64,000 nucleotides of DNA, taken from NCBI GenBank assembly GCA_944319885.1, contig CALUFC010000004.1:57433-121432 (forward strand), written 5' to 3'. The notes below the pieces were generated by a model that saw nothing but the letters and a program-made list of their open reading frames with translations, ran no database searches and was not told the DNA's origin. This document shows positions 15,785 through 24,841 of this stretch, in pieces; the stretch's first letter is position 1, and each line of letters opens with the position of its first letter. The stretch is from an uncultured Coriobacteriaceae bacterium (GTDB lineage Bacteria > Actinomycetota > Coriobacteriia > Coriobacteriales > Coriobacteriaceae). The position numbers were made by a program, and so were the translations under genes.

Positions 15785-15834
15785 GGGCGCGAGAAACGCC
15801 GTCCTGGGTGGGCGCGAGGAGCGCTGTTCTGTGT
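15785..15834. repeat. Imperfect 25-base tandem repeat, two copies
   Basis: The unit at 15785-15809 (beginning GGGCGCGAGAAACGCCG) is repeated at 15810-15834 (beginning GGGCGCGAGGAGCGCTG). The two differ at a handful of positions, and GGGCG follows again at 15835. The repeat lies between the divergent deformylase-like and ADP-ribosylglycohydrolase genes. It may be simple replication slippage or a paired protein-binding site. Confidence 0.5.
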
Positions 15835-15928
15835 GGGCGGATGTTTAGGCTCGTTTCTATAATGATGCCATCGCGGCGCCGCGGCAACGCGGGCGCTCGG
15901 AAGGTCCATCGCGGTACGGGAGATCGAT

Positions 15929-16717
15929 ATGGCGGCGACACTTAGAGATTGTATCTATGGGCAAGCGGTGGCGGATGCCCTTGGCGTCCCATACGAGTTC
16001 CGCGCGCGGGGCACCTTTGCCTGCACGGATATGGTGGGTTTTGGCTCGCACCACCAGCCGGCGGGAACGTGGAGCGACGACACCTCCATGGCGCTTTGCA
16101 TCTGCGATAGCTTCCGGGAGCTCGGTCACATCGACACTGAGGATATTCGGCAACGCTTTGTGCGGTGGTACCGGGAGGGCGCCTACACTGTGGACGGGCT
16201 CTTTGACATCGGCGGGGCGTGTGCCCGCGCTCTTGACCAGGGGTATGGCTGCGCGGGGGAGTGGGATAACGGCAACGGATCGCTCATGCGCACGGTGCCC
16301 CTCGCCTTCACGGACGCGACCGACGATGAGGTTCGTGCGGTCTCGGCCATCACGCACGCCCATCCCACGTCGACCGGGCTCTGCGTATCGCTCGTTCATA
16401 TCGCGCGCATGCTTGCGCGCGGGGTCGCCCCGTGCGATGCGATTCCAGACGCCGGCGTGCTGGCGGCGCGCCCGCGGGCGGAGGTCCGCTCGAGCGGATT
16501 TGTGAGCGACACCTTCGAGGCGGCGCTCTGGTGTCTGCTCACAACCTCAACCTACGCGGACTGCGTACGCGCCGCGGTGAATCTGGGCGACGACACCGAC
16601 ACCACCGCGGCCGTGGCGGGTGCCCTCGCGGGCATCGTCTACGGTGCCGACGCGATTCCTGCGCGGTGGCTCGCTGCGCTGCGCGGGCGTGACGTCATCG
16701 AGGCGTGTCTCTTCTGA
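15929..16717 (+). CDS. ADP-ribosylglycohydrolase family protein, 262 aa
   Basis: The family (DraG/ARH-like) removes ADP-ribose from proteins or small molecules using two magnesium ions. Visible motifs are an N-terminal GQAVADALGVPYEF, the metal-binding TWSDDTSMAL (T-x-D-D), DNGNGSLMR in the middle, and the C-terminal NLGDDTDTTAAVAGALAG. All key Asp and Thr ligands are present, so it should be active. Length and order are standard. The start ATG at 15929 is followed directly by conserved sequence. It precedes the nitroreductase gene by 85 bases. The substrate is unknown; no cognate transferase is visible nearby. Confidence 0.85.
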   Translation: MAATLRDCIYGQAVADALGVPYEFRARGTFACTDMVGFGSHHQPAGTWSDDTSMALCICDSFRELGHIDTEDIRQRFVRWYREGAYTVDGLFDIGGACARALDQGYGCAGEWDNGNGSLMRTVPLAFTDATDDEVRAVSAITHAHPTSTGLCVSLVHIARMLARGVAPCDAIPDAGVLAARPRAEVRSSGFVSDTFEAALWCLLTTSTYADCVRAAVNLGDDTDTTAAVAGALAGIVYGADAIPARWLAALRGRDVIEACLF

Positions 16718-16802
16718 TACGAGTTGCTACCCGCGCGGCTCAAGAGGCTCTTCTGGGTATGAAACGAAGGAATACGTTTCTGCTATGCGAAAGGAGCCTC
16801 CC

Positions 16803-17321
16803 ATGAACGACATCATCAAGGCGCTTGAGGAGCGCAGGAGCGTGCGCGCGTACGAGGATAAACCCGTCCCGCGCGAGCTCATCGAACAGGTTATCGAGGC
16901 GGGCCTCTGGGCGCCGAGCGGCATGGGCCGCCAGTCTCCCATCATCGTCGCGGTGACCGACCGAGCGCTCCGCGACCGCCTCTCGGCTGCCAACGCCGCC
17001 GTCATGGGCGGCGACGGCGACCCGTTCTACGGTGCACTCGTTGTGCTCGTGGTGCTCGCCCCGCGCGACGTGCCCACCTACATCTACGACGGTTCGCTCG
17101 TGATGGGCAACCTCATGAACGCGGCGCACACGCTCGGTCTTGGGAGCTGCTGGATCCACCGCGCGAAGGAGGTCTTCGACGCCCCCGAGTTCAAGCACCT
17201 GCTCGCCGATCTGGGCGTCGAGGGCGACTACGAGGGTATTGGCAACTGCATCCTCGGATGGCCGGCGCAGGACCCCGAGCCCAAGCCGCGCCGCGAGGGC
17301 CGCGTATTCTGGGCGGAATAG
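16803..17321 (+). CDS. Nitroreductase-family flavoprotein, 172 aa
   Basis: The ATG at 16803 has AAAGGAG six bases upstream. The FMN-binding arginine cluster is seen in EERRSVRAYEDKPVPRELIE, followed by GLWAPSGMGRQSP and, further on, MNAAHTLGLGSCWIHRAKEV and GIGNCILGWPAQDPEPKPR. These match the NAD(P)H-dependent FMN oxidoreductase family, cytosolic homodimers that reduce nitroaromatics, quinones or flavins. The real substrate cannot be deduced. It probably forms a short transcript of its own or shares one with the ADP-ribosylglycohydrolase. Confidence 0.85.
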   Translation: MNDIIKALEERRSVRAYEDKPVPRELIEQVIEAGLWAPSGMGRQSPIIVAVTDRALRDRLSAANAAVMGGDGDPFYGALVVLVVLAPRDVPTYIYDGSLVMGNLMNAAHTLGLGSCWIHRAKEVFDAPEFKHLLADLGVEGDYEGIGNCILGWPAQDPEPKPRREGRVFWAE

Positions 17322-17453
17322 GGCGGTTCCGTCTCGCGGCGCCGTTCATGCGCGCTCGCGGACGGACGCCGAAGCGTGCTCAAGTCGTTTATGAGCGTAA
17401 AAGATCGGTGCCCGCTGTGAGCCGCGGCTGATAAGGCAAGTCGCAATAAAGAA

Positions 17454-17496
17454 AGAGCAGGTAGAAGCTGTGTGCACATCAGCTTCTACCTGCTCT
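17454..17496 (-). terminator. Strong hairpin terminator of the copper operon
   Basis: Perfect 17-base arms (17454-17470 and 17480-17496, beginning AGAGCAGGTAGAAGCTG) enclose a 9-base loop. Read leftward the stem is followed by TTTCTTTATT, a good U-tract. It ends the leftward copA-copZ-csoR transcript, 79 bases beyond the csoR stop. Confidence 0.85.
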
Positions 17497-17574
17497 TCGC
17501 CGTACGGTGCGCTCTTTACGCTCATAACCGACTTGAGGGTGCGGAGACGGCGAATACAAGCGCCCCGGGAGGCG

Positions 17575-17847
17575 CTACTTCGCCAGTTTGTCGATGACGC
17601 GCTCGATCTCGTCGAGCTTCTCGGCCTTCTCCGCGGGCGTGCCCGATTCCAGCGCGCCGGCGACGCAGTGCTCGAGGTGGGCCTTCAGCACGTCGGCGTT
17701 GATGCGGGCGAGGATCGACTGGGTGGCCATGAGCTGGGTCGAAATGTCGATGCAGTAGCGGTCTGCCTCGACCATGCGGATGATGCCGTCAATCTGCCCG
17801 CGCGCGGTGCGCAGCAAGCGGAGGGTCTTGTCGGTATCGGCCTGCAT
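17575..17847 (-). CDS. csoR: CsoR-type copper-sensing repressor, 90 aa
   Basis: CsoR is a four-helix, DNA-binding repressor that leaves its operator when Cu(I) binds. The Cu(I) ligands are visible as Cys32, His57 and Cys61 (RYCIDIS; KAHLEHC). Length and the opening LRTARGQIDGIIRMVE are typical of the family. The start at 17847 lies two bases after the copZ stop. As the last gene of the copper operon it would be induced with its targets, giving negative feedback. A matching operator lies in the copA promoter at 20615-20631. Confidence 0.92.
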   Translation of the reverse strand: MQADTDKTLRLLRTARGQIDGIIRMVEADRYCIDISTQLMATQSILARINADVLKAHLEHCVAGALESGTPAEKAEKLDEIERVIDKLAK

Positions 17848-17849
17848 GG

Positions 17850-18071
17850 TTAGGCGGCCGTGATGGAGACGACCTTGAAGGCGTCGCCGGCGGCGGTGAC
17901 GGCGGCCTCGAGCGCCTCGGGAGCGACGTCGCCTGCGCACTCGACGGTGACCGTGTTGGTCTCGTGGTCCGCGTCGGCGTCGGTCACGCCCGCTACCTTC
18001 ATGAGCTCGGTCTCGACGGCGGCGTCGCAGTGGCCGCAGTGCAGGCCCTCGGTCTTGATGGTGTAGTTCAT
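17850..18071 (-). CDS. copZ: CopZ-like copper chaperone (heavy-metal-associated domain), 73 aa
   Basis: A single HMA domain with the metal-binding GLHCGHC motif, Cys12 and Cys15. The protein carries Cu(I) in the cytosol and hands it to the CopA ATPase or to CsoR. The acidic middle (GVTDADADHETNTVTVE) is usual. It begins 109 bases after the copA stop and ends two bases before csoR, so it is in the same operon. Confidence 0.9.
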   Translation of the reverse strand: MNYTIKTEGLHCGHCDAAVETELMKVAGVTDADADHETNTVTVECAGDVAPEALEAAVTAAGDAFKVVSITAA

Positions 18072-18180
18072 GGTCGATCCTTTCTGTTGAGGACGGCGGC
18101 GCCGTCCGGTGTACCTGGTGATGCGGGTTGTGCGGGGTTCGCGCCGATTCGCCGCGCGCCGGTCGCCCGCGGCTGTTGCC

Positions 18181-20529
18181 CTAGCCCTGTGCGTCCGCGA
18201 TGCGGTCGGTCACTTTGGGCCTAAATCCCCTCAGGCGCAAGGCGTTGGTGCAAACGCACACGCTGGAGAGGCTCATGGCCGCCGCGCCGAACATCGGCGA
18301 GAGCTGCCAGCCGAGTATGGGGAAGAGGACGCCCGCTGCGAGCGGGATGCCGCAGGCGTTGTAGAACAGCGCCCAGAAGAGGTCCTGCTTGATGTTGCGC
18401 ATCACCGCGCGCGACAGCTCGATGGCGCGCGCCACATCGACGAGGTCGCTGTGCATGAGCACGACGTCGGCGCCTTCCTTTGCGATGTCGGCGCCGGTGC
18501 CGATGGCGAGACCGACATCGGCGCGGGCGAGCGCGGGGGAGTCGTTGATGCCGTCGCCCACCATGGCGACGCAGGCGCCGTCCGCCTGCAGCTCGCGCAC
18601 GTGGCGCTCCTTATCGGCGGGCATGACGTCTGCGATCACGTGCGCGATGCCCACCTCCTGCGCGATGGCTTCGGCTGTTTGGCGGTTGTCGCCCGTGAGC
18701 ATGACGGTTTCGACGCCCAGCGCGCCGAGGGCCCGGATGGCGGCGGCGCTCGTGGGCTTCACTTCATCGGCGACGGCGATGGTTCCGGCGAGCTGGCCGT
18801 TGCGCGCAAAGAAGAGCGGCGTCTTGCCCGCCCGAGCGAAGGCGCGCTCAAGCTCGCGGGGAACCTCGATGCCAAGGTCTGCCATGAGGGCGGCGTTGCC
18901 GGCGGCGATGGTGCTCGCGCCCTCGCGCGCGGTGACGCCGCGACCAGGAACGGCGCGGAAGTCATCGACGGTGCGGGCGGCGATGTCCAGCTCCTCGGCA
19001 CGCGCCATGATGGCCTCGGCGAGCGGGTGCTCGCTGCGCCTCTCAAGGGCGCAGGCGAGCTTCATGAGCGCCTTCTCGGACATCGCGGGCGTGCCATCCG
19101 GGCGCTGTGCCGGCACGATGTCGGTGACGACCGGCTTGCCCGCGGTCACGGTTCCCGTCTTGTCGAGCACCACCGTGCTGACCTTGTGCAGCGTCTCGAG
19201 CGCCTCGGCGTTCTTGAACAGCACGCCCATCTCGGCCCCTTTGCCTGTGCCCACCATGATGGCCACCGGCGTTGCCAGGCCCAGTGCGCACGGACAGCTG
19301 ATCACGACCACGGCGACGCTTGCGGTGAGCGCCTGGTTGATGGAGCCGCCGGCGATGAGCCATCCGATGAAGGTGACCGCAGCGATGCCGAGGACGATGG
19401 GCACGAAGATCCCCGCGACCTTGTCGGCGAGCCGCGCGATGGGCGCCTTGGTGGCATTGGCATCCTCGACGAGCCGGATGATCTTGGCGAGCGCGGTGTC
19501 GGCGCCCACGCGGGTGGCGCGGAACGTGAAGGAGCCGGTGCGGTTGATGGTGGCAGCGTTTACCGTTGCCCCCGGGGTCTTCTCCACGGGGATGGATTCG
19601 CCGGTGAGCGCGCTTTCGTCCACGGCGGAGGAGCCTTCGAGGACCACGCCGTCGACGGCGATCGTCTCGCCGGGGCGCACGAGCACGGTCTGTCCGGGTT
19701 GGATCTCCTCGACCGCGACGGTGCGCTCGTCGCCGTCTGCCTCGATGATGGTTGCGGTCTTGGGCGCGAGGTCGATGAGCTTCTCGATGGCACCGCCCGT
19801 TTTAGATTTCGATCGCGTCTCGAGGTACTTGCCCACGGTCACGAGGGTGAGGATGGTGCCGGCGCTCTCGAAATAGAGGTTGTCCATGGCGATGGCGTGC
19901 GCCGCATGGGTGTCTCCTGCGGCGAGTGCATCGGCCATCAGGAACATGGCGTAGACCGACCAGGCGACGCTCGCCGCCGCGCCGATGGCGATGAGGGCGT
20001 CCATGGTGGGCGCACGGTGCCAGAGGGTCTTGAAGCCGTTTTCAAAGTACGCGCGGTTGAGATACATGATGGGCACCACGAGCACGAGCTCGGTGAGCGC
20101 GAGCGTCATGGCGTGGGCGGGATCGGTGAACACAGCGGGTACGGGCCAACCGAGCATGTGGCCCATGCCGATGTAGAACAGCGGAATCCAGAACACGAAC
20201 GACGCCACAAGCCGCGCCTTCATCGCCTTCGCGGTGGCTTCGAGCTTCTTGGTGGGGGATTCGAGCCGGGTGGCTGCTCGCGCCGTGCCCTCGCCGTTGT
20301 CCAGCGTGGCGGATCCTCTCGCAACCGATGCCGTATACCCGGCGCGATCGACGGCGTCGCAGATCGCATCTGCCGAGATGGATGATTCGTCGAAATCGAC
20401 CGCCATCGAGCCCGAGAGCAGGTTGACGGCAACGTTTTCCACGCCATCGAGCTTGCAGACGGCACGCTCGACATGCGCTTGGCACGCGGCGCAGGTCATG
20501 CCGCCTACATCAAACGATTCATGGGCCAT
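18181..20529 (-). CDS. copA: Copper-exporting P1B-type ATPase, 782 aa
   Basis: An integral membrane Cu(I) efflux pump. It has one N-terminal HMA domain (GGMTCAACQ, Cys13/Cys16), eight expected membrane helices, the metal-binding [11 protein letters not shown] near residue 411, the phosphorylation motif [14 protein letters not shown] near 455, SEHPLAEAI, and [18 protein letters not shown] near 658. A GM-rich P1B signature and a C-terminal [15 protein letters not shown] helix complete the Cu(I)-selective pattern. AAGGAA lies before the ATG at 20529. It leads the copA-copZ-csoR operon under a CsoR-controlled promoter. All catalytic residues are present, so it should be functional. Confidence 0.95.
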   Translation of the reverse strand: MAHESFDVGGMTCAACQAHVERAVCKLDGVENVAVNLLSGSMAVDFDESSISADAICDAVDRAGYTASVARGSATLDNGEGTARAATRLESPTKKLEATAKAMKARLVASFVFWIPLFYIGMGHMLGWPVPAVFTDPAHAMTLALTELVLVVPIMYLNRAYFENGFKTLWHRAPTMDALIAIGAAASVAWSVYAMFLMADALAAGDTHAAHAIAMDNLYFESAGTILTLVTVGKYLETRSKSKTGGAIEKLIDLAPKTATIIEADGDERTVAVEEIQPGQTVLVRPGETIAVDGVVLEGSSAVDESALTGESIPVEKTPGATVNAATINRTGSFTFRATRVGADTALAKIIRLVEDANATKAPIARLADKVAGIFVPIVLGIAAVTFIGWLIAGGSINQALTASVAVVVISCPCALGLATPVAIMVGTGKGAEMGVLFKNAEALETLHKVSTVVLDKTGTVTAGKPVVTDIVPAQRPDGTPAMSEKALMKLACALERRSEHPLAEAIMARAEELDIAARTVDDFRAVPGRGVTAREGASTIAAGNAALMADLGIEVPRELERAFARAGKTPLFFARNGQLAGTIAVADEVKPTSAAAIRALGALGVETVMLTGDNRQTAEAIAQEVGIAHVIADVMPADKERHVRELQADGACVAMVGDGINDSPALARADVGLAIGTGADIAKEGADVVLMHSDLVDVARAIELSRAVMRNIKQDLFWALFYNACGIPLAAGVLFPILGWQLSPMFGAAAMSLSSVCVCTNALRLRGFRPKVTDRIADAQG

Positions 20530-20850
20530 AGAGATTCCTTCCGATCAGTGGTCGCGCTCGTTGCCCAGGGCGGGGCGGTGCGACCGATGATGATCTTGGC
20601 GGTAGTATACACCCACACCCCCTGGGGGTGTCTAGGGTCGTGAGATTTGCGTGCGCAGCGCCGCGCCATGCCCATCTCCGGGTGCGGGAACCCTATACTT
20701 ACCTGCGGCGAAAACCTGCTCCCGCGCTCCTGTTCCTGTGGACCCTGCGCTGGTCCGTTGCGCGTTCGCCTGCTGTACTCGTATACGCACGAGGTGCACG
20801 GATGCCCCGTCGCGGGTTTCCACGCATCTGGAATGGATTGCTCAACACCT
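20530..20850. promoter_or_regulatory. Divergent promoter region with CsoR-type operator
   Basis: This 321-base gap separates copA (leftward) and the DEAD-box gene (rightward). The palindrome ACACCCCCTGGGGGTGT (20615-20631) matches the GC-rich CsoR operator type. Read leftward it fills the 19-base spacer between TAGACA (-35) and TATACT (-10, 20604-20609). CsoR bound there would block RNA polymerase. The right part, ~200 bases, is a possible long leader for the helicase gene; I see no recognised riboswitch in it. Confidence 0.7.
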
Positions 20851-22593
20851 ATGACGACAACCGAACAACATGACCGCGCGGAGGATATCCGCGACGACGC
20901 GCCCGCGCAGCCGAGCTTTGCCGACCTGGGTCTTTCCGATACCGTGCTGAAGGCCGTGCGCGACCTGCGCTATACGGCCCCCACGCCGGTGCAGGCGGCG
21001 GCCATACCCGAGGTCCTGGCCGGACGCGACCTGCTCGCCGCCGCTCAGACCGGCACGGGCAAAACGGCGGCGTTTCTGCTGCCGGCGCTCAACAATCTCG
21101 ATCACGTGGTGCGCCATGGCCGCGACCGCAAGAGCGCGCGCGGCCGCGGTCCGCTCATGCTCATCGTGACGCCCACACGCGAGCTGGCGCAGCAGATCGA
21201 CACGGTGTGCACCAAGATCGCGGCGCGCACCAAGCATATCGCCCAAACCGTGGTGGGCGGGCTTTCGTATAACCCGCAGCGCAGCGCCTTGAAGCGCGGC
21301 TGCGATGTGCTCGTTGCCACGCCGGGTCGTCTGGTCGACCTGATCGACCAGGGCGCCTGCAACCTGAGCGAGGTGCAGGTGCTCGTGCTCGACGAGGCGG
21401 ATCGCATGCTCGACATGGGCTTTCTGCCCGATGTGCGCAAGATTGTGAACCATACGCCCGCCGAGCGTCAGACGCTGTTGTTCTCCGCAACGCTCGACGA
21501 GAAGGCCGTGGGCTCCATCACCGATCTGGTGCACGATCCGGCGCGCGTGGAGATCGCCCCGCCCGCCGCGACGGCCGATACCGTCGACCAATACGTGCTG
21601 CCGGTGTCGCTCGAGGTGAAAAACGGCCTGCTCGCGCAGGTGCTCAAGCAAAATGGACCGCGCCGGGTCATCGTGTTCTGCCGCACCAAGCACCGTGCCG
21701 ACGCCTGCTGCCGTCGCCTGAACCACGCCGGCATCCGTGCGCTGCCCATCCATGGCAACCGCAGCCAGGCGCAGCGCGAGCGCGCCTTGCAGGACTTCCG
21801 GCGCGGCCGCTGCGACGTGCTCGTGGCAACCGATGTGCTTGCGCGCGGCATCGATATCACCGATGTGCGCTACGTGGTGAACTTCGATGTTCCCGAAGAG
21901 CCCACCGACTACATCCACCGCATCGGACGCACCGGTCGCGCCGGCGAAGTGGGCTGGGCGCTCACCTTCGTGACGATCAACGACGTCGAGGAGTTCTTTG
22001 CGATCGAGGCGCTTATGGGCAAGACCGCGACGCTGTTCGATGCCGCCGGGCTCGACTGCGGCGAGCAGCCGCCCGTCGTGGATCCGGCGCGCGTGCCCGC
22101 CGCCAAGACGGGGAAGAAGAAGACCAAGCGCGGCAAGTCGACGTCGAAGAAGAAGCGCGGTGCCGCGGGTCGCGGGCAGCGTGCGGAGCGCCGCGGCAGC
22201 CGCGACGAGGCGCCGCGCACCGACGGGAAGGCTCGTACGGAAACGCAGGCCGAGGGTGCCCAGACCGTCGAGACGCCCGCGCGCAAGGAGCATGCCCTGC
22301 GCCCTGCGCACCCCAAGCGCACCGGCAAGGCGCGCGTGCGCGAGCAAACGTCCGGCCGCCATGATGCGTCGCGCCGCCGCGAGGAAGCGCCGGCGGCACC
22401 GTCGCGCGATCGCGGCGATTGGTCGCGACATGATGCGCGCCGTGCGGGCGACTGGCGCAACGGTGACCAGCCCGCTGGGCGCGAGCGGCGTGGGCACCGT
22501 CCCGAGCGCCGGGGCGGCACGCGTCCCGCTCCGGGAGGCCGCGGCCGCACCACGCGCCGACCCGGTGACGGCGGCGGGCGCGGTAGACGCTAA
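20851..22593 (+). CDS. DEAD-box ATP-dependent RNA helicase with basic C-terminal tail, 580 aa
   Basis: The helicase core has all standard motifs: the Q motif PTPVQAAAIPE, AQTGTGKTAAF (motif I), PTRELAQQ (Ia), VLDEADRMLDMGF (II), SATL (III), and HRIGRTGRAGE (VI). Such proteins remodel RNA duplexes in ribosome assembly or mRNA decay, often in the cold. From about residue 430 the chain becomes a Lys/Arg/Gly-rich low-complexity tail (KKKTKRGKSTSKKKRG), likely an RNA-binding extension. The start is uncertain because no good ribosome binding site is seen; an in-frame ATG at 20833 is an alternative. It resembles RhlE/DeaD types. Confidence 0.88.
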   Translation: MTTTEQHDRAEDIRDDAPAQPSFADLGLSDTVLKAVRDLRYTAPTPVQAAAIPEVLAGRDLLAAAQTGTGKTAAFLLPALNNLDHVVRHGRDRKSARGRGPLMLIVTPTRELAQQIDTVCTKIAARTKHIAQTVVGGLSYNPQRSALKRGCDVLVATPGRLVDLIDQGACNLSEVQVLVLDEADRMLDMGFLPDVRKIVNHTPAERQTLLFSATLDEKAVGSITDLVHDPARVEIAPPAATADTVDQYVLPVSLEVKNGLLAQVLKQNGPRRVIVFCRTKHRADACCRRLNHAGIRALPIHGNRSQAQRERALQDFRRGRCDVLVATDVLARGIDITDVRYVVNFDVPEEPTDYIHRIGRTGRAGEVGWALTFVTINDVEEFFAIEALMGKTATLFDAAGLDCGEQPPVVDPARVPAAKTGKKKTKRGKSTSKKKRGAAGRGQRAERRGSRDEAPRTDGKARTETQAEGAQTVETPARKEHALRPAHPKRTGKARVREQTSGRHDASRRREEAPAAPSRDRGDWSRHDARRAGDWRNGDQPAGRERRGHRPERRGGTRPAPGGRGRTTRRPGDGGGRGRR

Positions 22594-22613
22594 GCGCATC
22601 CGACGGTAAACGA

Positions 22614-22642
22614 GAGGCCCCCGGCAAGGTGCCGGGGGCCTC
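22614..22642. terminator. Hairpin between convergent genes (bidirectional terminator)
   Basis: The arms GAGGCCCCCGGCA and TGCCGGGGGCCTC are perfectly complementary over 13 bases around an AGG loop. The hairpin lies 20 bases after the helicase stop and 28 bases before the convergent importer ATPase stop. There is no strong T-run, but the stem is very stable. Confidence 0.75.
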
Positions 22643-22670
22643 GCTGCTCTCTATGCAATCGAGCGCAGAT

Positions 22671-23432
22671 CTAGCTTGCAACCTGGCCGATGAAGGCGCG
22701 CGTGCGCTTGCTCCGGGGATGCTCGAAAACCTGTTCCGGCGCACCCTCCTCGACGATATAGCCGCCCTCCATGAAGATGACGCGGTCGGCCACGTCGCGC
22801 GCGAAGCCCATCTCGTGGGTGACCACTACCATGGTCATGCCGCCCTGGGCGAGCTCGCGCATGACGTCGAGGACGCCGCGCACCAGCTCGGGGTCGAGCG
22901 CCGAGGTGGCCTCGTCGAAGAGCATCACATGGGGATCCATGGCGAGCGCGCGGGCGATGGCGACGCGCTGCTGCTGGCCGCCGGAGAGCTCGTCGGGGAA
23001 GTAGTCGGCGCGATCGGCGAGGCCCACGCGCGCCAGCTGCTCGCGTGCCACGCGCTCCGCCTCCTCTTTCGAGCGCTTGAGCACCTTCTCCTGCGCGAGC
23101 ATCACATTATGCAGGGCGTCGAGATGCGGGAAGAGGTTAAACTGCTGGAACACCATGCCCATGCGCTCGCGGATGCTGTTCACATTCGCCTTCGACGCGC
23201 AGATGTCCTCGCCTTCGAAGATGATCTGGCCGCTCGTGGGCTCCTCAAGGCGGTTCAGGCAGCGCAGCATGGTCGACTTGCCGGAGCCGGAGGGCCCCAG
23301 CACCACGACCACCTCGCCTTTGCGGATATCGAGCGAGATGCCCTTGAGCACATCGGTCGAGCCGAAGCTCTTATGCAGATCGCGCACCGAGAGAATGGGA
23401 TCGGTTGCAGGTGCGGTAGCGGTATCGGGCAT
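22671..23432 (-). CDS. Polar amino-acid ABC importer, ATPase subunit, 253 aa
   Basis: GlnQ/ArtP-type ATPase: Walker [11 protein letters not shown]-loop [11 protein letters not shown], signature LSGGQQQR, Walker [16 protein letters not shown]-loop [10 protein letters not shown]. The start at 23432 follows AAGGAGG and lies four bases after the permease stop, giving a tight operon with the permease and binding protein upstream. It energises uptake of a polar amino acid; the substrate cannot be told from sequence alone. Confidence 0.92.
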   Translation of the reverse strand: MPDTATAPATDPILSVRDLHKSFGSTDVLKGISLDIRKGEVVVVLGPSGSGKSTMLRCLNRLEEPTSGQIIFEGEDICASKANVNSIRERMGMVFQQFNLFPHLDALHNVMLAQEKVLKRSKEEAERVAREQLARVGLADRADYFPDELSGGQQQRVAIARALAMDPHVMLFDEATSALDPELVRGVLDVMRELAQGGMTMVVVTHEMGFARDVADRVIFMEGGYIVEEGAPEQVFEHPRSKRTRAFIGQVAS

Positions 23433-23436
23433 GACC

Positions 23437-24747
23437 TTATGCCTCCTTGGACGTAGGCGCCGCAGACGCAGCGGCGGGGGTGCGACGACGAGTGCGGTGG
23501 CCGAGCGCACGTTCCTCCAGATGGCGGGTGATCTTGGAGAGCGGCAGCGTGATCACGAGGTAGAACACCGCGGCAACGATGTAGGGCGTGATCGAGCCGG
23601 TGGAGGCAACGATGGTGCGCGCGTACATCACGAGCTCCATGACGCCTACCGCGGCAAGCAGCGACGTGTCCTTGTAGAGCGTGATGAACTCGTTGGTGAG
23701 GTTGGGGATCACCATACGGAACATCTGCGGGAGCACCACGTAGAACATCGCCTGCGCACCGCTCATGCCCAGCGACCGCGCCGCCTCGGTTTGACCCTTG
23801 CTCACCGCCAGGATGCCGGCGCGGAAGATCTCGCACATGTAGGCGCCCGAGTTGAGCATCATGACGATGACGCCGAGCGGGAAGTTGGGCACGTTGATGC
23901 CGGCGAGCGGCAGGCCGAAGAATGCGATGTAGATCTGCAGGAAGAGCGGCGTGCCGCGCACGATGTTCACGTATGTGGTGGCGATGCCTCGCCAGAGGAC
24001 GAACTTCGACATGCGCATGAACGCCAACAGCAGCGCCACGGGGATGCCGAGCGGGAAGGCGAGCGCCACCACCGCGATGGACATGAAGAAGCCGTTCAGC
24101 ACCACCGGGAAGCTCGTCACCATGATGGTGGGGTCGAAGAACAGGCGCAAAAAGCGGTTCTCGTTCCACGACTGGACCCACGGCTGCTGCTCGAGCCATT
24201 GCGAGAGCGCCTCGGTGCCGCTGATCCCCACCACCGGGATGGTAGGAATGTTCTCGAGCGTGTGCTCGGCGCCGTTCGCAACATAGCTCGCCGCAACCTG
24301 GATGTCGCCGCCTGCCTGCGGGAAGTAGACGCCGTAGACCATGACGCTCAGGTGCCCCGCGTCGTTGAGCGGCTTGTCGAAGTCGAGCACGAGGTCCTGC
24401 CCGTCGACGGTCTCGGTATAGGAAACCTCCTCGCGGGTCATGAGGTCGTCGCCGGTGAGCATGGTTACGGCAAGGTCGTCGGTTGAGAACGAGGTGCCCT
24501 CCGGGATGTGCAGCGTCAGCTGCTCCACGCCCTCTCCCGCGTCCAGCGAGGTTTCAAGGGTGATGCGCGACTCGGTGGCGCCCTGGATGGCCGATTTATC
24601 GTCTTCAGCGTTCGGCCTGCCCGTGCAGCGCACGGTTTCCATCGCGCATGCGGGCGCGGGGAGCGCGCCCAGGCAGGCGATGCTGCCGGCCGCGACGAGC
24701 GCCACGAGGGCGAGCGCGCGGGCTAGATGATGATGGATGCTGTTCAC
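23437..24747 (-). CDS. Amino-acid ABC importer permease with an extra N-terminal extracytoplasmic domain, 436 aa
   Basis: Residues 1-35 form a signal peptide or first membrane anchor ending near PACAMETV. Residues ~40-180 are a polar beta-rich extracytoplasmic region ([40 protein letters not shown]). After this comes a standard HisM-type permease: [33 protein letters not shown] and the EAA loop [22 protein letters not shown]. Typical permeases of this class are 215-250 residues. The extra domain could bind substrate, dock the binding protein or sense the cell surface; this is inference. It is second in the importer operon. Confidence 0.85.
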   Translation of the reverse strand: MNSIHHHLARALALVALVAAGSIACLGALPAPACAMETVRCTGRPNAEDDKSAIQGATESRITLETSLDAGEGVEQLTLHIPEGTSFSTDDLAVTMLTGDDLMTREEVSYTETVDGQDLVLDFDKPLNDAGHLSVMVYGVYFPQAGGDIQVAASYVANGAEHTLENIPTIPVVGISGTEALSQWLEQQPWVQSWNENRFLRLFFDPTIMVTSFPVVLNGFFMSIAVVALAFPLGIPVALLLAFMRMSKFVLWRGIATTYVNIVRGTPLFLQIYIAFFGLPLAGINVPNFPLGVIVMMLNSGAYMCEIFRAGILAVSKGQTEAARSLGMSGAQAMFYVVLPQMFRMVIPNLTNEFITLYKDTSLLAAVGVMELVMYARTIVASTGSITPYIVAAVFYLVITLPLSKITRHLEERALGHRTRRRTPAAASAAPTSKEA

Positions 24748-24773
24748 AGAGACCTCGCTTCTCGATACGGTAA

Positions 24774-24802
24774 CGGCCCTTCCCGCGAGGCGGGGAGGGC
24801 CG
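24774..24802 (-). terminator. Intra-operon hairpin between binding-protein and permease genes
   Basis: The arms CGGCCCTTCCCGC and GCGGGGAGGGCCG pair around GAG with one wobble. There is no T-run. Its position just after the binding-protein gene suggests mRNA stabilisation or partial termination, which would give more binding protein than permease. Confidence 0.55.
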
Positions 24803-24841
24803 CATTAACGTGCAAGGGGGATGTTTGCCGACGTGCGTCCG

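Noticed and set aside
18109..20385. A 758-codon open frame opposite copA
   Set aside because: copA has all motifs and a ribosome binding site. The opposite frame is His/Gly/Arg/Glu-rich, as GC-rich antisense frames are, and has no family or start signal.
22080..22593. Repetitive Lys/Arg/Gly-coding sequence
   Set aside because: It is the ordinary basic tail of a DEAD-box helicase, not an independent repeat or gene.
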